Source of the DNA: JAKVCB01 sp965243695
Lineage (GTDB): Bacteria; Planctomycetota; Planctomycetia; Pirellulales; Lacipirellulaceae
NCBI GenBank assembly: GCA_965243695.1
Contig: CBDEWC010000011.1
Location: forward strand, 1-64,000
Length of the DNA stretch: 64,000 nt
Reading direction: 5' to 3'
Made by a program: the position numbers and the translations under genes. Under the pieces are notes generated by a model, which ran no database searches, was not told the origin of the DNA, and saw only the letters and a program-made list of their open reading frames with translations. Positions 8,022 to 17,421 of this stretch are shown one piece after another; position 1 is the stretch's first letter, and each line of letters starts with the position of its first letter.

Positions 8022-10625
8022 ATGTCAAAAATCATCAATGTTGCACTGGCGACCGAGGGTGCGGTTGCCGTGGCTGACTCGGAGTTTTTGGGAGATGCGT
8101 ACTACCACAGGGCTGGTGGGCGAACGAAGTTCGTCAATGACGGCATTCGGATGGTGCCCGGGGACGACACGAGCGTTCCGACAGGGGCGGCGGTCGCCGA
8201 TACGGATCGCTGGGTCCCTTCGGTTTCTAAACCGCATCCGCACTGGGTTTGGATCCGGTTCCGCCAGCCAGCGCGTATTTCACGCGTCGTCGTTCATCGG
8301 GCCGACATTGCTGACTATCCGGTGGATTTCTCCGGAGAGTACAGTCCCGACGGTGGCCTGACACTCAAGCCCCTGTTTGAGTTGGTGGACAACCGGATGG
8401 ACGAAGCGACATTCGCAGTTACGTGTTCTTTTGAGCCGGTCGTTACCGATAATTTTCGCCTGCGGATCGAACGATCCTCCGACAAGGATCATCCGAACGA
8501 GACCGAAATCTCGGAGATCGAGGTTTTTGGCGATTTTGTAGAGGAAGAGGCCCCGGTCCAGTCTGCAGTGAAGACAGGTGCTTTACCAGAGAAGGTGCTT
8601 GAGCCCACCAGGCAGCGTGAGAGGTTCTTTAGAACCCGACATACCAAAGAGCTCATTGAGTTGAGCTCAGCGTGGGTTCGTTTGGCGGTGGCGCGTGAGC
8701 GGCCTGAAATCACGTTTCTGTGCTGGGACAGCCTTGGTAAGGGCAATCTGTACACAAATTTGCTCAAAACCCAGGAAGGGGGCGGCGGGCGTTTGATCAG
8801 TACTCCGCTTTTCTCACCGGAGGTGGCTTTTAAATCACGGGGTCCTGCGGAGTGCGAAGGCAACGTGATAAGTTACGAATTGGAGTGCCCCGACGGCGGC
8901 TGTGCCCGGTGGGAAATCAGGGTGGAGGAAAAATCGGTGCAGATGGCCTTTCGTGGGGCCTTGGGGCGAACGTCGATCTTTGCGACGCCTCCGGCGCTGA
9001 AACTTGCCTTCGACATTGTGCCAACCCCCACAGCTCCCGTTGCCAACCCGGTGGCCGGAATGGGAGCTCCGCTACCCTGCGTCCTGCACGCGCCAGACTA
9101 CGGGAGTTTGCTCGTAAAGCGAACCGACAGTGGCTGCTCTGCCCTGGAAGGGCGCAAGACGCGTTCCGACCGACTCTGGGAGGCGACGATCGTCGACCAG
9201 GCAAGCCGCCGCACCGCAGATGGACTTTATGCGATGCCGCCCGGGAATTTTGGCTGGGAGCTTTCCCTCTCGGTCGAGACGGTCAAGCCTGTGCCTGCTT
9301 TGAGTGACGAGGATTCTCGTCTCAAAACGTTACCCCGCCACTGGCTGAACAACTTCCAGTATCAGGAGGATGTGGGGGTCCTGGCCAACAATGTGATTAG
9401 CGCCAATGCAACCACCAGCTGCATGCTTCACTACATTGAGCCTGCCGTGTTCACGCCGCCAATGGGGGGGGGTGTGGAGGCGATCCAGGTCGGTCGAGAG
9501 ACGTTGGATCGCTACTTTTCCGGGGCACGCGGCTACGGGACCGAGGCCGATGCACCGTGGATCTTCCTCGATTCGTATCCCTGTTTTCTGATTACCGCCT
9601 GGGAGGTCGTACGTGTAACAGGGGACCTGGATTTGTTGAGGCGTTGGCTACCGGTGCTCGAAGGCTACGCTGCCCACATCAAGAAACAGGATCGCGACGA
9701 CGATGGTTTTCCTGAGTCCATCAAGCCAGGCACTCCGTCCGAGGAGTGCAAATCACCGCACTCGAATATTGCGGACCAGATGAATTTTGGCCACAACGAT
9801 GCCTATTCGTCGGCGCTGACCTATCGGGCCCTCAACTGCCTTGCCGACCTGGAGCGGCTGGCGGGTAATGATGAGCGGGCGGAGTCTTATGAGCATGCTG
9901 CCGAGAGAATCCGCGCCGGTTACATGGAGAAATTTTTTAATCCCGAAACAGGAATCATCGCCGGTTGGCGCGACTGCAATGGCGACTTGCATGACTACTG
10001 GTTCCCGTGGGTCAACGGTGTGGCTATTATCTACGGCCTGGTACCCACCGATGAGGCGAATGCGATCGTCGACCGGTTGGAGGCGAAGATGCAGGAAGTT
10101 GGTTATGATCGCTTCGATCTGGGCCTTCCCATCTGCCTGATCCCGATTCGTAAGTGCGACTATGGCGTCTTAGGGCCAAGGGAGTTCCCCGTGATGGGGT
10201 CGTCTGTCAATGAAGATGGCAGCGATGGGTTCGGAGAACTCGCCAATGGCGGTACCGGGGCGCTGTTGGCGTATTCCTACATCCAGGCGCTCTACCAGCT
10301 TGGGCGAAGGGAAGAGGCCGACCGTATCCTCTGGCCGATGATGGAGAGATACGCAGTGGGCGGATATCAGAATCGCGAAAAGCCGGACTCTGCCAGCGGC
10401 GGGTACTCAACGGGGCTGGAGTTCATGCACTGGAACGGAACCCCCTCGGGCTATGAAGGTTTCCTGGCAGATTCCTATTTCGCGCAGATGGCAGTTTTTA
10501 CCGGGTACTACGGTATCGGTTTCGGCCCAGACGGTTTCCGTCTCGAGCCGTGGTCGCCGCTGAAAGGAAAACGCGTGAAGTTGGGTTTGAAATACATGGG
10601 GGAAATCGTGGAAGAGATCTCTTGA
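8022..10625 (+). CDS. Six-hairpin (alpha/alpha)6 glycosidase with N-terminal discoidin-like domain
   Basis: 867 residues. Residues about 60-175 look like an F5/8 type C (discoidin) galactose-binding domain, with HPHWVWIRFRQPARISRVVV and later TEISEIEVFGDF. A beta-sandwich follows, then an (alpha/alpha)6 barrel of the trehalase, GH63 and GH116 type with repeated helix pairs such as YSSALTYRALNCLADLERLA and HDYWFPWVNGVAIIYGLVP. The acidic residues of the DRDDDGFPESIKPG loop resemble those in six-hairpin enzymes, but the exact family is uncertain. No signal peptide. It sits in the plus-strand catabolic run, 93 bp before the duplicated GH67/115-like genes. Confidence 0.82.
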   Translation: MSKIINVALATEGAVAVADSEFLGDAYYHRAGGRTKFVNDGIRMVPGDDTSVPTGAAVADTDRWVPSVSKPHPHWVWIRFRQPARISRVVVHRADIADYPVDFSGEYSPDGGLTLKPLFELVDNRMDEATFAVTCSFEPVVTDNFRLRIERSSDKDHPNETEISEIEVFGDFVEEEAPVQSAVKTGALPEKVLEPTRQRERFFRTRHTKELIELSSAWVRLAVARERPEITFLCWDSLGKGNLYTNLLKTQEGGGGRLISTPLFSPEVAFKSRGPAECEGNVISYELECPDGGCARWEIRVEEKSVQMAFRGALGRTSIFATPPALKLAFDIVPTPTAPVANPVAGMGAPLPCVLHAPDYGSLLVKRTDSGCSALEGRKTRSDRLWEATIVDQASRRTADGLYAMPPGNFGWELSLSVETVKPVPALSDEDSRLKTLPRHWLNNFQYQEDVGVLANNVISANATTSCMLHYIEPAVFTPPMGGGVEAIQVGRETLDRYFSGARGYGTEADAPWIFLDSYPCFLITAWEVVRVTGDLDLLRRWLPVLEGYAAHIKKQDRDDDGFPESIKPGTPSEECKSPHSNIADQMNFGHNDAYSSALTYRALNCLADLERLAGNDERAESYEHAAERIRAGYMEKFFNPETGIIAGWRDCNGDLHDYWFPWVNGVAIIYGLVPTDEANAIVDRLEAKMQEVGYDRFDLGLPICLIPIRKCDYGVLGPREFPVMGSSVNEDGSDGFGELANGGTGALLAYSYIQALYQLGRREEADRILWPMMERYAVGGYQNREKPDSASGGYSTGLEFMHWNGTPSGYEGFLADSYFAQMAVFTGYYGIGFGPDGFRLEPWSPLKGKRVKLGLKYMGEIVEEIS

Positions 10626-10718
10626 ATTCGACCTTGGGAAGGCAGGCTCACGATTGATCCTCGCTCGGATCGCTCGGCAATTCAGCCCCATAACCCAGGC
10701 AAGTATTGAGGATATTTG

Positions 10719-12845
10719 ATGACTGAACTTGCTATCGTCACCGGCCGGCAGCCTGACCAACAGGTCCTGTTCGCGGCGGGCGAACTACAACGGTACATCT
10801 CAAAACTCTTTGGGGTAACGGCTGTTGTCGTACCCGAAGCGCCACCGGCTGAGGCGGTGGTATTTCTTGATGCGGCCGCCGCAGGCCTCGAGCGACCGTC
10901 TGATGAGCAGTCTTTTCTGCTTTGTCGCTTGACCTACAACGATAGGCCCGCGTTGGCAGCCATTGGCGGAAGTTCCACGGCAACGCTATGGGCCGTTTAC
11001 GAGCTGGTCGAACGGTGGGGGGTGCGTTACCTGCTCCATGGTGATATTTTTCCGGAAGATGCGGGTCCATTTCAGCTGCCCGAGGTGAACGAGACATTCA
11101 CACCCAACCTGCGGGTGCGGTGCTGGCGGCTGATCAATGTCTTTGCCTGTGGCCCCGAATCGTGGGGACTGGACGAAAACATCCGTTTCATCGATCAGCT
11201 TGCCAAGCTGAAGTTCAACGAGATCTTTATTGCGTTCTTCCCCTGGCAGGCCTATGTGCATTATGAATTTCGCGGTGCGCAGAAAGAGAGCGCATTGAGC
11301 TGGTTTGACTACCATTATCTCATCGACGAAGACACCGTTGGGCGAGAAATTTTTGCGGGCGCAACCGAGTTCGAAAACCCAGACCTGGCGGGAATTACCG
11401 ACTACCGGCAACGTCACGAGGCGGCTCGTCGGCAAGCCCAGGGGATTTTGCAACATGCCCAACGAAGAGGAATGACCACAGGTCTTTCCACTGCTTTGCT
11501 CGAATATCCGCTTGAACTGCAGCCTCAAATTCCTGGTTCGAAAACGGTCGACCAAATCGGCTTTTTGACCTGTGGCCCGGGAGACGATCACGATCCGTAC
11601 GATCCTCTGCTGGTGGAACTGGTTCGCACCGTCGTCGGTGCCCACCTCCAGGCGTACCCAGAGGCAGATATTATCTACCTGGGCGTTCCGGAGCACCGCG
11701 CGTGGATGGACCGGGCCGACGATGCGTGGCAGCGGCTGGATGCGAAGTACGATATCTCAAGCGTTCTCAGTCTGGATGAGGCTGTCCGAAATGCCGAGAA
11801 GCGCTCCGAAGTTTTCGGTGGCGTTCAGCGGCAGGTATCCCGGATCAAGGCCGACATTGTTGCACTGAGTCTGCTCGATAAAGTCCTGGAAGACCAACAA
11901 CTGCTTGCCCGGTGTGGGAAGCCGCCGGTGCGTGTCATCTACGGCCAGGTTGCCGAAGAATTGTGGCCAATTCTCCCCCGGCTGCTTCCGGAGGGCGGAG
12001 GCCTGCATGGATTTATCGATTACACGGCCCATCGCATCGTGGACCAGATCGAGACCATGGACTATGCATCCACCGAGGAGGTTCCCTGCCGGATGATCTT
12101 CACGCTGGCCGACGACAATGTCGGCCTGCTACCCCAGTTGTCGACCATTCCGCTGGATAAGATTGCCGCGCGAATGCGCGAGAGCGGATGGGAAGGATTT
12201 ACGACGCGCCATTGGTTGATTGGCGATCTGGATCCAACCGTTCAATACCTGGCGCACTCGTCCTGGGATGCGAGTATCAGCCCTTCTGTGGCATTTGCCG
12301 ATCTGGCCGCTGCGGTCTGCAGTCCGCAAGGCACGGATCCATTGATAGAAGCGTGGCATTTAATCGAGAGCGTGGGCGCCGGCTTCAGTAAGTATGGCCT
12401 TGGCTATGGGTTTCCCACGGTGCGGATGATGACGAAACATTGGGAGGGCCCCGAGGTCAATCCGATCGTAGGGGATTGCCTGTCAGAGGCAATACTGGCC
12501 GACCGCGATCGGTATGCGCGGGCGTTGGAACTTGCTCGGGAAGCGGCCAGGCATACCCGGCCTGCGGGAAAACAGTTTGTGGAGTACCTCATTGGACGAC
12601 TCGTGTTTGGCGTCCGCTATATCGATACGACCGAGGCAGTCCTCAAAGCAGGCGTCGCCGAAAGAGCCGGGCAACGGGAAACAGCAATCACAGAACTGCA
12701 TACCGCGATGGCAAAGATCCGCGAAGCGATTCAGGCCTACGCCGACGTGGCCGCCGACAACTCGGACCGCGGCGCTATCGCCATTTTGAATGAGAATTCC
12801 TATCGTCGTATCCGGGATCAGTTGCAGGAACTGACGGAAGCGTAA
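10719..12845 (+). CDS. GH67/GH115-type alpha-glucuronidase-like protein, copy 1
   Basis: 708 residues from ATG 10719 with GAGGA at 10708-10712. The N-terminus (FAAGELQRYISKLFG then TATLWAVYELVERWGVRY) is the small alpha/beta domain found before the barrel of GH67, GH115 and GH20-like enzymes. A TIM barrel follows from DENIRFIDQLAKLKFNEIF and a helical region ends the protein. No signal peptide. A second copy with about 94 % identical residues begins 2431 bases later, with no indels between the coding regions. Substitutions between copies concentrate in the first half, including barrel loops. Substrate unknown; uronic-acid-containing oligosaccharides are a reasonable guess. Confidence 0.82.
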   Translation: MTELAIVTGRQPDQQVLFAAGELQRYISKLFGVTAVVVPEAPPAEAVVFLDAAAAGLERPSDEQSFLLCRLTYNDRPALAAIGGSSTATLWAVYELVERWGVRYLLHGDIFPEDAGPFQLPEVNETFTPNLRVRCWRLINVFACGPESWGLDENIRFIDQLAKLKFNEIFIAFFPWQAYVHYEFRGAQKESALSWFDYHYLIDEDTVGREIFAGATEFENPDLAGITDYRQRHEAARRQAQGILQHAQRRGMTTGLSTALLEYPLELQPQIPGSKTVDQIGFLTCGPGDDHDPYDPLLVELVRTVVGAHLQAYPEADIIYLGVPEHRAWMDRADDAWQRLDAKYDISSVLSLDEAVRNAEKRSEVFGGVQRQVSRIKADIVALSLLDKVLEDQQLLARCGKPPVRVIYGQVAEELWPILPRLLPEGGGLHGFIDYTAHRIVDQIETMDYASTEEVPCRMIFTLADDNVGLLPQLSTIPLDKIAARMRESGWEGFTTRHWLIGDLDPTVQYLAHSSWDASISPSVAFADLAAAVCSPQGTDPLIEAWHLIESVGAGFSKYGLGYGFPTVRMMTKHWEGPEVNPIVGDCLSEAILADRDRYARALELAREAARHTRPAGKQFVEYLIGRLVFGVRYIDTTEAVLKAGVAERAGQRETAITELHTAMAKIREAIQAYADVAADNSDRGAIAILNENSYRRIRDQLQELTEA

Positions 12846-13149
12846 GTACGAGACTTTGTACGAAAAGGTGAGTGGCTTTGGTAACTGTTGACATGTTTGG
12901 TGCGATGGTGCGATGGTGCGATAGTGTGGACGTGGGGCTCGTTGTGAAATCCACGCAATCTTGTACGACAGACCGCGGCATGCCGGTGGTGGTTTCCGGC
13001 GTGCGGAGAAAAATTCCCAATCCCACGGTTCCGAGGCCTCATTTTTGAAGAGAACATAAACACACGTTAAAGAGATGGTTCGATGGACACTACGTTCGGA
13101 TCGCCTGACGATTCGGGCGAATAGTATAGGCAAGTATTGAGGATATTTG
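12846..13149 (+). other. Intergenic tail of a tandem duplication with a start-codon remnant
   Basis: This gap matches the gap after copy 2 (15277-15448): both begin with a CGAGACTTTG-like stretch and AAAGGTGAGTGGCTTTGGTA. It then adds GTGCGATG simple repeats near 12900-12930 and about 65 extra bases. Near the end, CGATGGACAC at 13081-13090 resembles the metallophosphoesterase start at 15447-15456. After about 13097 the sequence instead matches the leader upstream of copy 1. It is therefore the duplication junction. Confidence 0.65.
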
Positions 13150-15276
13150 ATGACTGAACTCGCTATTGTCACCGGCGGGCAGCCTGACCAACAGGTCTTG
13201 TTCGCGGCGGGCGAACTAAAACGGTATGTCTCGAAGCTATTCGGAGTGGCGGCTGTTGTCTCCCCCGAAGCGCCATCGGCTGAGGCGGTGGTATTTCTCG
13301 ATGCGGCCGCCGCAGGCCTCGAACAGCCGTCTGATGAGCAGTCTTTTCTGCTTTGTCGCTTGACCCACAACGACAGGCCTGCGTTGGCAGCCATTGGCGG
13401 AAGTCCCACGGCGACGCTATGGGCCGTTTACGAACTGGTCGAACGGTGGGGGGTTCGTTACCTGGTCCATGGTGATATTTTTCCGGACGATGCGGGTACA
13501 TTTCACCTGCCCGATGTGAACGAGACGTTTACTCCCAACCTGCGGGTCCGGTGTTGGCGGCTGATCAATGATTTTGCCTGTGGCCCCGAATCGTGGGGGC
13601 TGGACGAAAACATCCGTTTCATCAATCAACTTGCCAAGCTGAAGTTCAATGAAATCTTTCTTTCGTTCTACCCTTGGCAGTCGTATGTGCATTATGAATT
13701 TCGCGGTGCGCAGAAAGAGAGCGCATTGAGCTGGTTTGGCTACCCTTATCTTATCGACGAGGACACCGTTGGGCGAGAAATTTTTGCGGGCGCAACCGAG
13801 TTCGAAAACCCAGACCTGGCGGGAATTACCGACTACCGGCAACGTCACGAGGCGGCTCGTCGGCAAGCTCAGGGGATTTTGCAACATGCCCAACGAAGAG
13901 GGATGAACACAGGTATTACTGCCAGCTTGCTCGAATATCCGCTTGAACTGCAGCCTCAAATTCCTGGTTCGAAAACGGTCGACCAACTCGGCTTTTTGAC
14001 CTGTGGCCCGGGAGACGATCACGATCCGTACGATCCTCTGCTGGTGGAACTGGTCCGCACCGTTATCGGTGCCCACCTCCAGACGTACCCGGAGGCAGAT
14101 GTTATCTACCTGGGCGTTCCGGAGCACCGCGCGTGGATGGACCGGGCCGAGGACGCGTGGCAGCGGCTGGATGCGAAGTATGACATCTCAAGTGTCCTCA
14201 GTCTGGAGGAGGCTGTACGAAATGCCGAGAAGCGCTCCGAAGTTTTCGGTGGCGTTCAGCGGCAGGTATCCCGGATCAAGGCCGATATTGTTGCAGTGAG
14301 TTTGCTCGATAAAGTCCTGGAAGACCAACAACTGCTTGCCCGGTGTGGGAAGCCTCCGGTGCGTGTCATCTACGGCCAGGTTGCCGAAGAATTGTGGCCA
14401 ATTCTCCCCCGGCTGCTTCCGGAGGGCGGAGGCCTGCATGGATTTATCGATTACACGGCCCATCGCATCGTGGACCAGATCGAGACCATGGACTATGCAT
14501 CCACCGAGGAGGTTCCCTGCCGGATGATCTTCACGCTGGCCGACGACAATGTCGGCCTGCTACCCCAGTTGTCGACCATTCCGCTGGATAAGATTGCCGC
14601 GCGAATGCGCGAGAGCGGATGGGAAGGATTTACGACGCGCCATTGGTTGATTGGCGACCTGGATCCAACCGTTCAATACCTGGCGCACTCGTCCTGGGAT
14701 GCGAGTATCAGCCCTTCTGCGGCATTTGCCGATCTGGCCGCTACGGTCTGCAGTTCGCAAGGCACGCAGCCATTGATAGAAGCGTGGCATTTAATCGAGA
14801 GCGTGGGCGCTGGGTTCAGTAAGTATGGGATTGGCTATGGGTTTCCCACGGTGCGGATGATGACCAAACATTGGGAGGGCCCCGAGGTCAACCCGATCGT
14901 AGGGGATTGCCTGTCGGAGGCGATCCTGGCCGACCGTGATCGGTATGCGCGGGCGTTGGAACTTGCCCGAGAAGCGTCCAGGCATACCCGGCCTGCGGGA
15001 AAACAGTTTGTGGAGTACCTCATTGGACGACTCGTGTTTGGCGTCCGCTATATCGATACGACCGAGGCAGTCCTCAAAGCAGGTGTCGCCGAAAGAGCCG
15101 GGCAACGGGAAACAGCAATCACAGAACTGCATACCGCGATGGCAAAGATCCGCGAAGCGATTCAGGCCTACGCCGACGTAGCCGCCGACAACTCGGACCG
15201 CGGCGCTATCGCCATTTTGAATGAGAATTCCTATCGTCGTATCCGGGAGAAGTTGCAGGAACTGACGGAAGCGTAA
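13150..15276 (+). CDS. GH67/GH115-type alpha-glucuronidase-like protein, copy 2
   Basis: 708 residues from ATG 13150, with the same GAGGATATTTG leader as copy 1. By eye about 42 residues differ from copy 1; about 34 of these lie in the first 385 residues and 8 in the rest, and a stretch of roughly 300 bases near 14357-14658 is identical. Differences include PWQSYVHYEF for PWQAYVHYEF, SWFGYPYL for SWFDYHYL and GMNTGITASLLEY for GMTTGLSTALLEY, all in strand or loop regions expected near the barrel mouth. The pattern suggests a recent duplication with specificity divergence, or conversion of the 3' half. No signal peptide. Confidence 0.82.
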   Translation: MTELAIVTGGQPDQQVLFAAGELKRYVSKLFGVAAVVSPEAPSAEAVVFLDAAAAGLEQPSDEQSFLLCRLTHNDRPALAAIGGSPTATLWAVYELVERWGVRYLVHGDIFPDDAGTFHLPDVNETFTPNLRVRCWRLINDFACGPESWGLDENIRFINQLAKLKFNEIFLSFYPWQSYVHYEFRGAQKESALSWFGYPYLIDEDTVGREIFAGATEFENPDLAGITDYRQRHEAARRQAQGILQHAQRRGMNTGITASLLEYPLELQPQIPGSKTVDQLGFLTCGPGDDHDPYDPLLVELVRTVIGAHLQTYPEADVIYLGVPEHRAWMDRAEDAWQRLDAKYDISSVLSLEEAVRNAEKRSEVFGGVQRQVSRIKADIVAVSLLDKVLEDQQLLARCGKPPVRVIYGQVAEELWPILPRLLPEGGGLHGFIDYTAHRIVDQIETMDYASTEEVPCRMIFTLADDNVGLLPQLSTIPLDKIAARMRESGWEGFTTRHWLIGDLDPTVQYLAHSSWDASISPSAAFADLAATVCSSQGTQPLIEAWHLIESVGAGFSKYGIGYGFPTVRMMTKHWEGPEVNPIVGDCLSEAILADRDRYARALELAREASRHTRPAGKQFVEYLIGRLVFGVRYIDTTEAVLKAGVAERAGQRETAITELHTAMAKIREAIQAYADVAADNSDRGAIAILNENSYRRIREKLQELTEA

Positions 15277-15448
15277 GCACGAGACTTTGTGCGAAAAGGT
15301 GAGTGGCTTTGGTAGCCGGTGACATGTTGGGTGCGATGGTGCGGGCGTGGGGTTCGTTGTGCGATTCGCGCAAGCCTGCCCGCCAGGTCGCGGAGTGCCT
15401 TTCGGATTGAATAGAACATAAGCACGAACACCGATCAAAGGAGGGGCG

Positions 15449-16450
15449 ATGGATACTCGTTTCGTGGTGATGACCGACACTCATTTTACTGCCCCGGGTA
15501 CAAGTGAAGATGAGTGCTACTGGAACCGGGTACTACGTTCTCGTTCTTTGGGGATTGCCGATTCGCTGGTCTCAACCGTCAAGTCGTTGAGTCCGGACTT
15601 TATTATCCACTGCGGCGATTTTACCGATGCCAGCGATATGGCTAGCTTTCGCTTTGGCAAGGAAGTCATGGACCGTATGGAGTGTCCCTATTTCATGGTG
15701 CTGGGTAATCATGACACATGGACCGAAGGTATACGCGAGTCAATTGCACCACTGTTTGAGCATGGTCCCGGTGCCAGATTCTATTACACCCGCCGTCTGG
15801 GTGGCATTCGTTTTCTGTTTTTGGACTGTGCCTACTGGATACGTAAGGACGGGGTGGAGTCTGAGGGCCTTGACTGGGATCTCTATGAAAAAGGCATTTA
15901 CGCTGACATCGGCCCAACGCACGACCAGTTGGCGTGGCTTAAGCGGGAGCTTGATCTTGATCAGAAAACGCCAACGGTGATCGTCACCCACGTACCAATG
16001 CATACCAAGCCAACCTTCTCGATTGGCACGCTTCCAGAGGGGAAGATCCCTGAAGGCGATCCAGCCAAATGGAACCCAGCACCGCGAACAGAGTTTGTCG
16101 ATGGTGACATTCGCTTGACAAGAAACTTTTTTATCCATGACGAAGCTGTTAAGGATATGATCGATCATGTCCCGAATGTCATGGCAGTGTTTGCCGGGCA
16201 TCAGCACTTTGCGGACATCACGCGCGACCGCAACACTGTGCACTGCTTGACCGGGTCCTTGGTTGAATATCCGTTTGAAATGCGCCTGGTGAGAGTTTGC
16301 GATGGCGCCTTGTCGATCTCCCCGGTCGAACTCGATGACCCTCAGTTTAAGCGGGATTCACTTGTTGCTGAGTGGAAAAATCAGTGGGTGGCGGGCATCG
16401 ACACCGACAGAGATTTTCGCATGACAATCGACCTCCCCGCGGCGCCGTAA
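15449..16450 (+). CDS. Calcineurin-like metallophosphoesterase
   Basis: 333 residues; ATG 15449 follows AAGGAGG at 15438-15444. All metal-binding motifs of the family are present in order: D10-x-H12, GD57, GNHD at 86-89, H181 in VTHVP, and GHQH at 250-253. Such enzymes cleave phosphomonoesters or phosphodiesters. No signal peptide, so it is probably cytoplasmic. It follows the duplicated GH67/115-like genes, and its first bases are echoed between them, so the duplicated unit ended just inside this gene. It may hydrolyse a sugar phosphate in the pathway, but nothing in the sequence names a substrate. Confidence 0.9.
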   Translation: MDTRFVVMTDTHFTAPGTSEDECYWNRVLRSRSLGIADSLVSTVKSLSPDFIIHCGDFTDASDMASFRFGKEVMDRMECPYFMVLGNHDTWTEGIRESIAPLFEHGPGARFYYTRRLGGIRFLFLDCAYWIRKDGVESEGLDWDLYEKGIYADIGPTHDQLAWLKRELDLDQKTPTVIVTHVPMHTKPTFSIGTLPEGKIPEGDPAKWNPAPRTEFVDGDIRLTRNFFIHDEAVKDMIDHVPNVMAVFAGHQHFADITRDRNTVHCLTGSLVEYPFEMRLVRVCDGALSISPVELDDPQFKRDSLVAEWKNQWVAGIDTDRDFRMTIDLPAAP

Positions 16451-16622
16451 GTGGGATGGTTTTGGAGATCAAGGCAGTGGGCCCTAGGTAAGTTCTTGCG
16501 GTTGTAAAACGAAAGGCAATTGGTTAAGACGCGTTGTAAGAACAGGAGTGTGTTGTTCATGAGGCAGGTCTTTTCGGTCTACCTGTGGACCGCAGAAGAA
16601 CGAAATGTAAGAACGGGGAGCC

Positions 16623-17387
16623 ATGTCCAGACTGAAATCAAAAGTGGCCCTGATCACCGGCGGTGCCCAGGGTATCGGAGAGGCCTGCGTGCGGCAATTC
16701 GTTGCCGAGGGTGCCCGCGTATTGATCGGCGACGTTCAGGCCGAAAAAGGTGCGGCACTGGCGGCGGAACTCGGCGAAAGGGTTCTGTTTGGGGAACTGG
16801 ATGTCACCAGCGAAGACCAGTTTTCCGCTGCGATTGCGATGGCGGTCCAGGCATGGGGGAAGCTGGATATTCTGGTCAACAACGCCGCCGTGGTTGTTCC
16901 AGCAGCGCCGCTTGAGCAAACGACCAGCGAAGAGTTTAACCTGCTAATGTCGGTCAATGTGCAGGGCGTATTTCTGGGCTGCAAGCTGGCGCACCCCCAT
17001 CTGCAGCAGTCCCGAGGGTGTGTTGTGAACATCGCGAGCATGGCGGGTGTTACCGGGCAGGCGGATCATGCGGTCTACGGTGCAACCAAGGGGGCTGTCA
17101 ACGGACTGACCAAGTGTGCTGCAATCGATTGGGGCACCGATGGTATCCGCGTCAACTCTGTCTGTCCGGCATGTGTCTTGACCGACGCAACCTACCAATG
17201 GTCCGCACAGCACCCTGATTCTGAGGCCGCCCTCGCTCAGCTTGATAAAATCCACCTGTTGAATCGCTCGGCCGAAGCGGTCGAAATTGCGACGGCCGTT
17301 GCTTTTCTGGCCAGCGACGAGGCATCCTTCATCACTGGCTGTAACCTGCCTGTGAGCGGTGGCAGCGAATGTGGTTACAACATGTGA
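16623..17387 (+). CDS. Short-chain dehydrogenase/reductase (SDR)
   Basis: 254-residue classical SDR. The cofactor loop ITGGAQGIGE is at 11-20, NNA near 86, catalytic S139 in NIAS, and Y152-x-x-x-K156 in YGATK. GGGGAG lies just upstream of the ATG. The acidic residue after the second strand (IGDVQ) points to NAD rather than NADP. The next gene starts 35 bases after the stop. It probably oxidises a sugar or a sugar-derived hydroxyl; in a fucose-oxidising pathway it could be the L-fucose dehydrogenase step, but this is inference from context. Confidence 0.9.
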   Translation: MSRLKSKVALITGGAQGIGEACVRQFVAEGARVLIGDVQAEKGAALAAELGERVLFGELDVTSEDQFSAAIAMAVQAWGKLDILVNNAAVVVPAAPLEQTTSEEFNLLMSVNVQGVFLGCKLAHPHLQQSRGCVVNIASMAGVTGQADHAVYGATKGAVNGLTKCAAIDWGTDGIRVNSVCPACVLTDATYQWSAQHPDSEAALAQLDKIHLLNRSAEAVEIATAVAFLASDEASFITGCNLPVSGGSECGYNM

Positions 17388-17421
17388 ACGACCGACTACG
17401 CACTCGTGGGGAGCAAGAAAT

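Larger units (their letters stand above)
10665..15462 (+). repeat. Tandem duplication, unit about 2.4 kb
   Basis: Two direct copies of a unit with leader, GH67/115-like gene, trailing gap and the first bases of the metallophosphoesterase gene. Coding copies are 2431 bases apart without indels; the gap carries about 65 bases of indels. Limits were set by eye. Confidence 0.8.

Noticed and set aside
10986..11696. Long antisense frame of 236 codons, repeated at 13417-14127
   Set aside because: It is kept in both copies only because the duplication is recent; no protein-like motif or ribosome site, and it lies fully opposite a well-supported gene.
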